NCBI GenBank assembly: GCA_036510065.1
Contig: DATCEO010000077.1
Span: 17,758-81,757 of the forward strand
From: DASUBV01 sp036510065
Lineage (GTDB): Bacteria > Actinomycetota > Actinomycetes > Streptosporangiales > Streptosporangiaceae
Direction: 5' to 3'
Length of the DNA stretch: 64,000 nt
Numbering within the stretch: the first letter of the stretch is position 1; every line of letters starts with the position of its first letter. A program made the position numbers and the translations under genes. A model generated the notes under the pieces. That model had not been told where the DNA came from. It was given only the letters and a program-made list of their open reading frames with translations, and did not search any database. This document shows, in pieces, positions 26,780 through 37,307 of this stretch.

Positions 26780-26949
26780 CGCCTCTCAGCTGCCGCGCCC
26801 GACCGACGGCCCGCCGCTGGCGCGACTGTCCAGCGCGGCCGTGTCCCAGACGGCAATTGTGGCACTCGGACCCAGGCAGGCGATTCCCGTCCCCCCGGCA
26901 GTCCCCCCGCAGCCCCCTCCAGTCCCCGGCAGTTCCGGCGGCGCGGCCC

Positions 26950-28041
26950 TCAGCTGGCCTCCGGGATGATCTTGACCAGCGACCGCAGCGCATCCCGCCT
27001 GGTGCCCCAGCGGATCAGGTCCCCGCTGCTGAGCGGGCACTCGCCCGCGACGGCCACGCCGTTGACGGCCAGCCCGTTGAGGCCCAGGTTGGCGATCCAC
27101 CACTGGCCTCCGGAATAGGTGAACCGGGCATGCTCCCGGGACACCGTGGGCACGTTCGGCAGCGCGAGCTCCACGTCGCCCCGGCCGGCCCGGGCCCCGG
27201 ACGTGGTCGTTTCCGTCACCGACTCACCGGTCACCAGCCGCAGGACCGGGACGCCGCCGCCACGACGCTCCCGTACGGTCGGTCCCCCGCTGGTCACAAC
27301 CCCGGCGCGCTCCGCGCGGGTGCCGCCATCGTGGATCTCGAACTCCCGATAGGGCGACTCCTCCTGCTCCGGTACAGCCCCCCGGTGGGCAGGCTGCGGG
27401 ACCGCGTACGCCAGCTGCGGTCCGGACGGCGCGAACTCGGGGGCAGGGAAGGCGAGCGGGTAGTCGCCAGGAAAGCCGGCCTGGACGGGCTGGCCCTGGC
27501 GCAGCCGGTAGCGGCCCGGCGGGATCGCCGGGCCGGCGGTGACGTGCACCTGCACCGGGCCCGGCCCGGCGAACCGGGCACCGTGCGCGGCGACCTGCTC
27601 CTGGTAGACCTCGGCCGCGCTCTCGGCGATCAGGTCGAGGTCGATCCGCTCGGCCAGCGACCGGAGGTCACCGGGATTCAGCAGCAGCTCGACCGCGTTC
27701 GGCGCCAGCCGCAATCCGCTCGGCGTGACCACGAACACCTCGGGCAGGTGCCGCAGGGCCAGCTGGAGCACCTCCTGCCCGTCGCGCCACGGGCGGGACG
27801 CCAGCTGCTGGACGCAGGGATGATCCCGGCCGATCCCGAGCGCTCGCAGGCCCGCCGCGCCGACGACGCCTACCACCGCCAGGACCGCCAGCACCAGGGT
27901 CGCCCCGACGGCCGACCCCGTCACCGACCACAGGACCACCCAGCACGCAGCGACGCCGCCCGCGATCAGCCACCGCCTGCGGCTCCGCCGCGTCAGCGCC
28001 GGCTGGCGCGCCGCTTCCCTGTGCTCGGTCATCAGCACCAT
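26950..28041 (-). CDS. Membrane-anchored FHA-domain protein with FhaA-type N-terminal domain
   Basis: 363 aa. Two hydrophobic helices (about residues 26-65) are followed by a DUF3662/FhaA-N-like region (LRLAPNAVELLLNPGDLRSL ... VHVTAGPAIPPGRYRL), a linker, and a C-terminal FHA domain containing PTVSREHARF and NLGLNGLAVNG, the expected phosphothreonine-binding Ser/His/Asn pattern. In known FhaA the N-terminal domain is soluble; here it is preceded by a membrane anchor, placing the FHA domain next to the co-encoded membrane kinase. First gene of the operon; a 16-bp palindrome lies 100 nt upstream. Confidence 0.85.
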   Translation of the reverse strand: MVLMTEHREAARQPALTRRSRRRWLIAGGVAACWVVLWSVTGSAVGATLVLAVLAVVGVVGAAGLRALGIGRDHPCVQQLASRPWRDGQEVLQLALRHLPEVFVVTPSGLRLAPNAVELLLNPGDLRSLAERIDLDLIAESAAEVYQEQVAAHGARFAGPGPVQVHVTAGPAIPPGRYRLRQGQPVQAGFPGDYPLAFPAPEFAPSGPQLAYAVPQPAHRGAVPEQEESPYREFEIHDGGTRAERAGVVTSGGPTVRERRGGGVPVLRLVTGESVTETTTSGARAGRGDVELALPNVPTVSREHARFTYSGGQWWIANLGLNGLAVNGVAVAGECPLSSGDLIRWGTRRDALRSLVKIIPEAS

Positions 28042-28140
28042 CCCGATCTATCCGCCCGGCCTTCCCGTCGGGCCGGCGCTACTCCCACGTCAGTTGAGGA
28101 TGCAAGCGGCACCGTCGGCAGTCAACGAATCAGGGCTAGC

Positions 28141-28156
28141 TTCCAGATATCTGGAA
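28141..28156. promoter_or_regulatory. 16-bp perfect palindrome, candidate operator of the FHA-kinase operon
   Basis: TTCCAGATATCTGGAA, fully self-complementary, 100 nt upstream of the FHA gene start and 12 nt beyond the stop of the NTF2-like gene. Size and symmetry suit a dimeric repressor; the cognate factor is unknown. Confidence 0.5.
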
Positions 28157-28167
28157 TTTGTCCCGGG

Positions 28168-28530
28168 TCAGTAGGCGGCGGCCTGGTTGAAGATGACGAT
28201 AAGGCTGACGATCTTGCCGTCCCGGACGCTGAAGTAGTTCGACAAGACGACCTCGTCGGGCAGCCCGGCCTTGTCGAACTCGCCGTCGTAGGCACCGCGG
28301 ACGATGGTGTCGCCGTGGTGGTCGAGCGCCTCGCGCACGTCGATGCGGACCTTGTCACCGACCATCTCCTTCTCCACCCAGCGGCGGATGGCCGCCAGGC
28401 CGGCGAACTCACGGCGGGCGTCGTTGACGTAGGCGTCCGGGGCGAACGTCGCCATGATGGCGTCGGTGTCCAGGGCGTTGACGGCGGCGACGTGCTCGGC
28501 CACGACGCCGGCCAGCTCAGTGGTGATCAT
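28168..28530 (-). CDS. NTF2-like (SnoaL-type) protein
   Basis: 120 aa, cone-shaped alpha+beta barrel fold: EHVAAVNALDTDAIMATFAP at the N-terminus, then IRRWVEKEM and the closing strands VVLSNYFSVRDGKIVSLIVI. Such proteins are small hydrolases, isomerases or ligand binders; no specific activity can be assigned. ATG 28530 with GGAAGGGA upstream. Divergent from the MerR gene, with a MerR-type palindrome between them, so it is a probable target of that regulator. Confidence 0.85.
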   Translation of the reverse strand: MITTELAGVVAEHVAAVNALDTDAIMATFAPDAYVNDARREFAGLAAIRRWVEKEMVGDKVRIDVREALDHHGDTIVRGAYDGEFDKAGLPDEVVLSNYFSVRDGKIVSLIVIFNQAAAY

Positions 28531-28651
28531 GATGCGGTTCCCTTCCATCGGAGGCTGGGCGCCGGCCGGGCAACGACTCCGTCCCGGCCTGACACGACCA
28601 AGGCTCCGCCCTCCTGCGCGGGCAGGATCAAGCCAGCGCGCGGCCCTTTTT

Positions 28652-28668
28652 CCTCCCCCTGGGGGAGG
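28652..28668. promoter_or_regulatory. MerR-type operator
   Basis: CCTCCCCC-T-GGGGGAGG: perfect 8-bp arms around one base, 16 nt before the MerR start and 122 nt before the divergent NTF2-like start. GC-rich dyads of this shape occur in the long spacer of promoters controlled by MerR/TipA-type activators. Confidence 0.65.
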
Positions 28669-28683
28669 GACCAGACTGGGGGG

Positions 28684-29508
28684 ATGGCCTCCTCGCTGCC
28701 AATCGGCGACTTCTCCCGGGCGACCCACATGAGCATCAAGACGCTGCGGCATTACCACCGGGTGGGGCTGCTGGAGCCCGCCGACGTCGACCAGTTCACC
28801 GGGCACCGCCGGTACACCACCGAGCAGATCCCGACCGCGCAGGTCATCCGGCGGTTCCGGGAGCTCGACATGCCCATCGAGCAGATCCGGGGCATCCTGA
28901 CCGCGCCCGACCTGGCCAGCCGCAACGAGCTCATCGGCGCGCACCTCGGCGCGCTGGAGGAGGGCCTGGCCCGCACCCAGAGCGCCGTCGCCGCCCTGCG
29001 CGACCTGCTCGACCACCCTCACGACGCCCAGGCCGCCATCAGCCATCGCAGCGTCCCGCCAGCGCCCGCCGCCGCCATCACCGCCGTCATCGACATCGAG
29101 GATGTCGGCTCCTGGTACCAGGGCGCGGTCGGCGAGCTGCACGCCACCATCAGCGCTCAGGCCCTGTCGGCCAGCGGCGCGCCCGGCGGCATCTACTCGG
29201 CCGACCTGTTCACCAGCGAGCACGGCCGCGCCACCGTGTTCATCCCCTGCCCCGGGCCGATCCGGCCGGTCGGCCGGGTGGAAGCCGTGGTCGTGCCGCC
29301 GGCCGAGCTGGCGATCGTCGTCCATGATGGCCCGCACGACGGCATCGACCGCGCCTACGGCGCCCTCGCCGCGCACGTCACCCGCCGCGCGCTGGCCGTG
29401 GACGGCCCCATCCGGGAGTACTACCTGTCCGGCCGCCACGACACCCCGGACGAGTCAGCCTGGCGGACCGAGATCGGCTGGCCGATCTTCCGGACCGGCA
29501 GCGAATAA
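28684..29508 (+). CDS. MerR-family regulator with GyrI-like effector domain
   Basis: 274 aa. N-terminal winged HTH: IGDFSRATHMSIKTLRHYHR and GHRRYTTEQ; dimerisation coiled coil about residues 80-115; the C-terminal ~150 residues (EGAVGELHATISAQAL-like region, FIPCPGPIRPVGRVE, AIVVHDGPHDGIDRAYGALA) match GyrI-like/BmrR-type small-molecule binding domains. Probably activates itself and the NTF2-like gene in response to a hydrophobic or cationic ligand. Confidence 0.88.
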   Translation: MASSLPIGDFSRATHMSIKTLRHYHRVGLLEPADVDQFTGHRRYTTEQIPTAQVIRRFRELDMPIEQIRGILTAPDLASRNELIGAHLGALEEGLARTQSAVAALRDLLDHPHDAQAAISHRSVPPAPAAAITAVIDIEDVGSWYQGAVGELHATISAQALSASGAPGGIYSADLFTSEHGRATVFIPCPGPIRPVGRVEAVVVPPAELAIVVHDGPHDGIDRAYGALAAHVTRRALAVDGPIREYYLSGRHDTPDESAWRTEIGWPIFRTGSE

Positions 29509-29554
29509 CCTGGAGGCGCTCAGCCGAGCAGGCCCAGCCACGAGGAGGAAGGGC

Positions 29555-30571
29555 GTGACGGAGCCCGATTACCGCGGTTACGCCGCCGCCGGGATCGGCG
29601 CGCTGCAGCGGTGGTACCGCCCGTCGACGGGCCGGTGGCGAACGGCGGGCTGGTGGAACGCGGCCAACGCGCTGACGGCGGTGATCGGCTACACCCAGCG
29701 AACCGGGGACCCGCACTACGCGGGGGTCATCGAGACGACCTTCAGAGCCGCCCGGCGGCGGCATGCCGACTTCCTCGTGAACTACTACGACGATAACGGA
29801 TGGTGGGCGCTGGCCTGGATCGCGGCTTACGACCTGTCCGGTGACCGCCGCTATCTCGACGCGGCCCGGAGGATCTTCGCCCAGATGCAGGGCGGCTGGG
29901 ACGAGACGTGCCGCGGCGGCCTGTGGTGGAGCACCGCCCGGACGTACAAGAACGCGATCACCAACGAGCTGTTCCTCACCCTGGCGGCCCGCCTGCATCA
30001 GCGCGCCCCGGGCGGCGGGGACTACCTGGCCTGGGCGCTGCGGGAGTGGCAGTGGTTCAGCTCCAGCGGCATGATCGGTCCGCGCGGCCTGGTCAATGAC
30101 GGGCTCACGCCGGCCTGCCAGAACAACGGCGGCATCACCTGGACCTACAACCAGGGCGTGATCCTCGGCGGGCTGGCCGCCCTGCACGAGATCACCGGGG
30201 ACGACGCCTACCTCCGGCGGGGAGAGGCCATAGCCGACGCCGCGCTGCGGGAGCTGACCAGCCCGCCGCCACCGAGCCCGCCCGGCATCCTCACCGAGCC
30301 CCGGGAACTGGACACCGCCAGCAACGACGGCGACCGGCCCCAGTTCAAGGGGATCTTCGTCCGTTACCTCGCCGACTTCGGCGCGCTGAGCCCTCGCCCC
30401 GCCTACCGCGACTTCATTCTCCGGAACGCCCGCTCCATCTGGGAAAACGACCGGAACGAGCGGGACGAGTTCGGGCTGCGCTGGACCGGGCCCTTCGACC
30501 GGGCCGATGCCAGCCGGCAGAGCTCGGCCCTTGACGCGCTCAACGCCGCCATCCCCTTCGCGGCGCCCTAG
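29555..30571 (+). CDS. Glycoside hydrolase family 76 protein (alpha-1,6-mannanase type)
   Basis: 338 aa, (alpha/alpha)6 barrel typical of GH76, which cleaves alpha-1,6-mannan of fungal walls or modifies actinobacterial mannan. The catalytic Asp-Asp pair is in NYYDDNGWWALAW (Asp79, Asp80); ARTYKNAITNELFL and TYNQGVILGGLAALHE are further family blocks. No signal peptide is visible, so it would be cytoplasmic unless exported otherwise. GTG 29555 is chosen for its GAGGAGGAAGG ribosome binding site. Confidence 0.9.
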   Translation: MTEPDYRGYAAAGIGALQRWYRPSTGRWRTAGWWNAANALTAVIGYTQRTGDPHYAGVIETTFRAARRRHADFLVNYYDDNGWWALAWIAAYDLSGDRRYLDAARRIFAQMQGGWDETCRGGLWWSTARTYKNAITNELFLTLAARLHQRAPGGGDYLAWALREWQWFSSSGMIGPRGLVNDGLTPACQNNGGITWTYNQGVILGGLAALHEITGDDAYLRRGEAIADAALRELTSPPPPSPPGILTEPRELDTASNDGDRPQFKGIFVRYLADFGALSPRPAYRDFILRNARSIWENDRNERDEFGLRWTGPFDRADASRQSSALDALNAAIPFAAP

Positions 30572-30583
30572 CCGAGCGCGAGG

Positions 30584-30962
30584 ATGGATCCCGTGCTTAC
30601 GGTCGAGCAGTGGTCGGTGTTCCGGCGCGGCCCGGAGGGGGGCAACCCGTGCCCGGTCGTGGCCGGTGCCCGCCAGCTGACGGCGCCGCAGATGCAGGCG
30701 ATCGCGGTCCGCCATGGTGCGCACGGCCTCCGGCGAGCACCGGGTGAGCTGGAGCGAGATCGGCTCCCCGGAGGCGACCGTGGAGTTGCACCGGCCGTCG
30801 TCCGGGCCGCCGGCCTTGGTCGCCGCGGCCGCCGCGTTAGCCGGGCCCGGCGGGACGACGCGCACCAGCGTCACCGGCCTCGCCATCCGCACTGGCTATG
30901 ACCGGCTTGACCTGGCCGCCGTCACCCGCGGACGCGACCTGCGGGAGCCCGAGCTCCGGTAG
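30584..30962 (+). pseudogene. Remnant of a PhzF-like isomerase/epimerase gene
   Basis: The first ~42 codons (VEQWSVFRRGPEGGNPCPVV ... LTAPQMQAIAVRHG) match the N-terminus of PhzF-family proteins. The frame then carries on with no PhzF similarity, and another frame (30714-30962) covers the rest. Full-length PhzF proteins are about 260-300 aa; only about 125 codons of space exist before the ABC operon, so most of the gene is deleted. Assignment rests on the N-terminal segment only. Confidence 0.45.
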
Positions 30963-31031
30963 CAGTCCATCCGGTGAGCTGGCGGGACGGCCGCCGCTTT
31001 GCGGGCCGCACTCGGCCGGTCCCGCGGCGGC

Positions 31032-31062
31032 TTGACCTTGACCCTGCGTCAGGGTCCGAACA
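31032..31062 (+). promoter_or_regulatory. MerR-type promoter/operator of the ABC exporter
   Basis: A -35-like TTGACC at 31032 is followed by the dyad GACCCTG-CGT-CAGGGTC (31040-31056, perfect 7-bp arms) and a -10-like GAACAT at about 31058. A dyad between -35 and -10 with an elongated spacer is the hallmark of MerR-controlled promoters. The predicted transcript start is close to the ATG at 31070, so a leaderless or very short leader mRNA is possible. Likely regulator: the MerR gene at 32958. Confidence 0.65.
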
Positions 31063-31069
31063 TGAGGGC

Positions 31070-32067
<998 letters not shown>

Positions 32068-32071
<4 letters not shown>

Positions 32072-32853
32072 CCACGAGCTCCTACGCCATCCGCGACTCG
32101 GCCACGATGCTGCGGCGCAACCTGCGGCACATCCAGCGCTATCCCGGCATGACGATCGGGGTCCTGGCCACCCCGGTCTTCATGCTGCTGCTCTTCCGCT
32201 ATGTCTTCGGCGGCACGCTGGGCGCCGGGCTCGGGGGCGCCAGGCCAGGCGGCTACATCAGCTACCTCGCCCCCGGCATCATCGTGCTGGCGGTGAGCGC
32301 GGCTTCGGTGTCCACCGCCGTGGCCATCAACATGGACATGACCAGCGGCATCATCAACCGGTTCCGCACGATGGCGATCGCCCGGGTGTCGGTGCTGACC
32401 GGGCACGTGCTCGGCAGCGTGCTCCAGACCGTCGCCGCCGCCGCTCTGGTCACTGCCCTGGCCGTGGCGCTGGGCTTCCGGCCCACGGCCGGTCCTGCCG
32501 CCTGGGTCGCGGTCATCGCCCTGGTCACGGCGCTGGCCTTCGCGCTCACCTGGCTGTCGGTCGCCCTCGGGCTAGTGGCCAAGACCCCCGAGAGCGCGAG
32601 CAACCTGCCCCTGCCCCTGATGTTCCTGCCGTTCCTCGGCAGCGCCTTCGTCCCGGCGCAGTCGATGGCGCCCGGACTGCGCTGGTTCGCCGAGTACCAG
32701 CCGTTCACCTCCATCATCGAGACCCTGCGCGGCCTGCTGCTCGGCACGCCGATCGGCAACCACGCGCTCATCGCGATCGCCTGGTGCGCCGGCCTGGCCC
32801 TGGTCGGGTACCTGTGGGCGCGGGCCCGGTACAACCGGGCCGCGGCGCGGTAG
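32068..32853 (+). CDS. ABC-2 type transporter permease (DrrB-type)
   Basis: 261 aa, six predicted membrane helices; family features are the NLRHIQRYPGMTIGVLATP N-terminus, INMDMTSGIINRFRTMAIAR in the central cytoplasmic region and LGSAFVPAQSM in the late ABC-2 signature. Starts within the stop of the ATPase gene (ATGA). Together they form a multidrug or metabolite exporter; the substrate may be the ligand sensed by the neighbouring MerR protein. Confidence 0.92.
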
Positions 32854-32957
32854 CCGATCCGGCGTGCTAGCCAATCCGGCGCGATAGCTAGTCCAGTGCA
32901 TACGTTGGGAGCTGGCACGATGTCATCCCCCGCCAGGTCACCGCAGGGAGGTCCGCG

Positions 32958-33701
32958 ATGCTCACCATCGGCCAGCTGGCGGCCTATGTCCGGGTGACGG
33001 TCCGCGCCATCCGGCATTACCATCAGCGCGGCCTGCTCGCCGAGCCGGCCCGGGACGCCTCGGGTTACCGGCGCTACGACGCGGACGCCGTGATCGCGCT
33101 CATCCGGATCAAGACCCTGGCCGACGCCGGCGTGCCGCTGGCCCGGATCGAGGAGCTGCTCAGCGCCGGCCCGGAGGAGTTCTCCCGCGCGATCGCCCAG
33201 ATTGATCAGGCTCTCATGAGGCGGATCCGCGACTTGCAGCAGCAGCGGCGCCGGGTCTGCGTACTGGCCGCGGGCGACGGGCTCTTCCTGCCTGCCGAGG
33301 TCGCCGACCTCCTCGACCGGCTGCGCGAGATTGGCGTCAGCCAGCGGACAGTGCAGATCGAGCGCGACGCCTGGATCCTGCTGGCCGGGCGTTATCGCGA
33401 GGAGGCCAGCCGCTGGGCGGCGCAGAAGCTGGTGGCCCTGGCTGATCCGCAACTCGAGGCGGTCTACCGCGCCTACGATCAGGCCTTCGACTGGGACCCG
33501 GCCGATCCCAGGCTGGACGAGCTGGCCACCGCCATAGTGGCGCTGACCCGCCGTTACGCCCAGGAGCCGGGCGAACCGCCCGCGGAGACGCTGAACGATC
33601 CGGTGCCCGTCGCCCAGCTGTGGTCGCAGACAGCCGTCATGCCGCCGGCCTGGCTGCGGCTGGAGGAGCTGTGCCGGGAGAAGGCAGAAGCCGCGAGCTG
33701 A
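32958..33701 (+). CDS. MerR-family transcriptional regulator
   Basis: 247 aa. HTH: LTIGQLAAYVRVTVRAIRHY and GYRRYDADAV; a coiled coil follows (about residues 75-105: IDQALMRRIRDLQQQRRRV), and the C-terminal helical domain (about 120-245) resembles TipA-S-like sensor regions. AGGGAGGT precedes the ATG. Same strand and about 100 nt after the exporter; it probably controls it through the dyad at 31040-31056. A 17-bp hairpin terminator follows. Confidence 0.88.
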   Translation: MLTIGQLAAYVRVTVRAIRHYHQRGLLAEPARDASGYRRYDADAVIALIRIKTLADAGVPLARIEELLSAGPEEFSRAIAQIDQALMRRIRDLQQQRRRVCVLAAGDGLFLPAEVADLLDRLREIGVSQRTVQIERDAWILLAGRYREEASRWAAQKLVALADPQLEAVYRAYDQAFDWDPADPRLDELATAIVALTRRYAQEPGEPPAETLNDPVPVAQLWSQTAVMPPAWLRLEELCREKAEAAS

Positions 33702-33713
33702 TCGAGGAAGCCA

Positions 33714-33752
33714 GAGGTGCCGCTCACACCTTGCGGGTGTGAGCGGCACCTC
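33714..33752. terminator. Bidirectional hairpin terminator
   Basis: Perfect 17-bp stem, arms at 33714-33730 and 33736-33752 (GAGGTGCCGCTCACACC and complement), 5-nt loop. It separates the MerR gene (+) from the convergent GH87-like gene (-), whose stop is 22 nt further on. Confidence 0.9.
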
Positions 33753-33773
33753 CTGGTGTCACCAGGGGTCAGG

Positions 33774-36700
33774 TCAGCTGGTCCAGACCTGGAACTCGGA
33801 GATCTGTCCTGCGGGCCACCCGGTGTTAGCGGTGAAGTTCAGCCGCACGTACCGGGCACTGGTGGAGGGGAAGGTGATCGTGACGGTATTGCCGGTCGAG
33901 GGATTGAAGGTGTATCCGGCCGACCCGACGATCGTGGAGAAGGCGGAGCCGTCGGTGCTGTCCAGGACGGACAGCGTCTGGGTCCTGGTGCCCCACGAGG
34001 TAGACGGCGGCAGGTCGAGCACGATCCGGCTGACGCTCTTTGCCGAGCCGAGGTCGACCTGCAGCCACTGCGGGAAGGCGTTGTTCGTGCTCTCCCAGTA
34101 GCTGCTGGTGCTGCCGTCCACGGCGTTGGCGGGCGCGTACGTCTGGGTGTACCCGCTTGACGAGGTCGGCTGGTTCAGGGCCAGATTGCTCACCGTGCCG
34201 GCGCCGGTGCCGGTCAGCGCGACCGTAGCCGGGCTGTTCGACGCATTGCTGGCGATGGTGAGGCTGCCGGTGCGGGTCCCGGACGCGACCGGCGTGAACT
34301 TCACGCTGACCGTGCAGGAGGCGCCGGCCGCGATCGACGTCCCGCAGGTGTTGGTCTGCGAGAAGTCGCCCGAGGTGGCGATGACGGACACGCTCGCGGC
34401 CGCGGTCCCGGTGTTATTCACCGTGACCGTCTGCGCGCTGCTGGTGGTGTTGAGCGCCTGGCTGGCGAACGTCAGGGAGGCGGGGGCCACCGACAGGGTC
34501 GCGCTTGAGGAGCCACCGCCGGCCGCGGGGAAGACCTCGAAGTCGGACAGCTGGCCGGCGCTCCACCCCGTGTTCGCCGTGATGTTCACCCGGACGTACC
34601 GGGCGGTGGTGGCGTTGAACGTGATGGTGACCGTGTTGTTGTTGGCGTTCGGGTCAAAGGTGTACCCGGCCGAGCCCACGATGGTCGAGAAGTTCGAGCC
34701 GTGCGTGGATCCGAGCAGCGACAGCGTCTCCGTCCGAGCGCCCCAGGCCGTCGAGGGCGGCAGCTTCAGGATGACCTGGCCGATGCTGTAGTTCTGGCCG
34801 AGGTCGACCTGGGCCCACTGCGGGAACGAGCCGTTCGCGCTCTCCCAGTAGGTGGACGGGTCCGGGTCGGTGAGGTTGGCGGCGACGTAGGGATTGTTAG
34901 CCGAGCTGGCCGACGCCGGCTGGCCGGCCGCGATGTTAGTGGTGCTGCCGATGGCACTGCCGCTCAGGGAGGCAGTGGTCGGGCTGTTGTTGGCGTTACT
35001 AGTCACGGTCAGAGTTCCGGTACGGGTCCCGGACGCGGTGGGCTTGAACGTGACGGTCACCGAGCAGGACCCGCCGACGGCGATGCTGGTGCAGTTGTTG
35101 GTCTGGCTGAAGTCCCCGGTCACCGTGACGCCCGAGACGGTTGCCGAGGTGGTACCCGAGTTGGTCACCGTCATCGTCTGCGGAGACGCGGCGGAGCCGA
35201 CCAGCGTGCGGCCGAAGGACAGGCTGGCCGGGTTAGCGCTGAGCACCGGGCCGGGCGCGGTGCCGGTACCGCTGAGGCTCACCGTGTTGGTGACGCCGCC
35301 GGCATTGACCGTCAGGCTCCCGGTGCGGGTGCCGGTCGCCGTCGGCGCGAACTTCACGCTGACGGTGCACGAGCCGCCCGCCGCGATCGAGGAGCCACAG
35401 GTGTTGGTCTGGCTAAAGTCGCCGCTGACGGAGATCGACGAGACCGAGGCGGCCGAGCCGGTCGGATTGGAGACCGTCACGGTCTGGGCGGCGCTGGTCG
35501 CGCCGGTCGCGACCGAGCCGAAATTCAGCGCGCTCGGGCTGGCCGTCACGCCGGAGGCGGGGTAGGGCGGGTAGACGGGAGCCGGCCAGGGGCCGCAGTA
35601 CGGCGTGCCGCTGATGCCGGAGTTGCCGCCGCCGTCGGTGACCGTGAACCCGCCGCCCTCGCAGTTGTACACCGCGGCCGGCCCGTTGACGCCGGTCGCC
35701 GTGACGTTACTGAACGTCGCCGCGCCGCCGGTCTGCTCCTGCAGGGCGAAGGTCCCGGTGCCGGCGATGGTCACGTTGTTGAGCGAGACGCCGCTGACGG
35801 TGCCCTCCACCCACTGGACCGCCTCGAACGGGCTCTGCTCGATCAGCGCGTTGGTCACGTTGATCGGGCCGGTGATCGCGCCCTGGCTGCCGTCGAACCA
35901 CAGCGCGCCCACGCCGACCTGCCAGTTCGGGTCGAGGTCGCCGTCCCGGATCAGGGTGTTGTTGGAAATCGTGGTCAGGCCGACCGGAGTGGAGTTGAAG
36001 CGCTGTCCCACGTGGATACCGCCGCCCTGGGTGATGCCGGTGTCCACCACGAGGTTCCCGGTGACGGTGTTGTCGTGGCCGCCGTAGACCGCGATGCCGT
36101 TGGCCAGCTGCTGGAGCTGGACGGTGTTGTTCGAGATCGTGTCGTTGGCATCGGCACCGATGCTGGCGTCCGCCCAGGTCGCGATGCCGTCGTCACCGGT
36201 GTTGCGGATATCGCTGTTGGTAACGGTGGAGTTGGTGACGCCGCCGTGGAAGTTGATGCCGTCGGCGGTGGTGTCCCGGATGCGCATGCCGCTGAAGGTC
36301 AGGCCGGTCATCGGCCCGTCCATCCAGGCCCCGACCTTCTCGTGGTCGATCCAGATGTTCGATACGGTCGAGTTGCTCATCGCGCCGCCGATGCCGTTGA
36401 CCTGGCAGCTGTCGCAGCGGTCCTGGACATTACCGAAGATCGCGAAGTTCTGCAGGTGCACGTTGGTGCTCGCCGACGGCGCGGAGTTGCCGTAGAAGCC
36501 GGGCGCCGTGCCGGTCACGGTCGAGTACCACATCCCGGCACCGGCGACCGTCACGTTGTTCACCATGATGTGACCCGGGATGTTGTAAGTGCCCGGCGGG
36601 ATCCAGATCGTGCCGCCGGAGCCGGCCGCGGTGATGGCCGCGTTGAACGCGCTGGTCGAGTCGCTCGCGCCCGTGGGGTCGGCGCCCTGGCTGACGACCG

Positions 36701-37303
36701 ATACCGAGCCCGAGGGCTGCGATAGCGGCGAGCCGACCTGCTCGAAGTCGGCGAAGTCGATCGTGTAGGAGGACGCGGTGTCCTCCGAGTCGACTTGCAG
36801 CTTGAAGGTCGTGCCGGCCGGATAGGTCGTCGAGAACAGCCGGTGCACCTCGTCATAGAAATGGTGCGGGTTGCCGCTGCCGGGCGAGTTCGTGAACGGG
36901 TAGCCGCCGTAGTACCAGCTATAGGCATTGGTCAGGGTGAAGTCGGGCTGCTTGGTGCCGTTGATGTACAGCGACAGCGGAGCGGTGTAGACCGACCCGT
37001 CCGAGGTGTCGGGGATGCTGTACCGGAAGTCGATCGAGTTGGTGGCCACCGGCGTGGTGAACGTGACGGACTTGCCAGTGCCCTGCAAGGTCACGGCCTT
37101 ACGGCCCGACGCCTCGTCGGCCAGCTGGCCCTGGGTGTAGCTCGGGCCGATGACGGTGCCGTTGGTGACGGAGTTCTCCGCCTGTACTTCGGTGTACGCC
37201 AGGCTCGCGCCGCCGCCAGGGTGACGACGCCCGCGGCGACCAGCGACGCTGTGCTGGCTGCCAGGGCGAGGCTTCGCCGCAGATCTCGGATGGACAGGGA
37301 CAC
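33774..37303 (-). CDS. Secreted GH87-like alpha-1,3-glucanase with C-terminal F5/8C modules; signal peptide out of frame by one base
   Basis: About 1,175 aa if repaired. GTG 37303 (AAAGGAG upstream) begins a signal peptide in one frame (SLVAAGVVTLAAA); the mature protein continues in another from about 37209 (SLAYTEVQAENSVTNG onward). Adding one base in the GCGGCGGCGCGAGC run restores an AxA site followed by SLAYTEV. Order: CBM35/6-like domain, right-handed beta-helix, two choice-of-anchor-D-like Ig repeats, F5/8 type C domain, another Ig repeat, second F5/8C domain. In the helix, ADGINFHGG and TGDDGIA place Asp codons at 36261 and 36189/36192, spaced 23 and 24 residues, the pattern I recall for the catalytic Asp triad of GH87. 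Expected role: hydrolysis of fungal alpha-1,3-glucan. Pectate-lyase-like activity is the alternative. Confidence 0.8.
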
Positions 37304-37307
37304 CTCA

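Noticed and set aside
34701..36725. 674-aa plus-strand frame antisense to the GH87-like gene
   Set aside because: Arg/Gly/Val-rich shadow, no family similarity.
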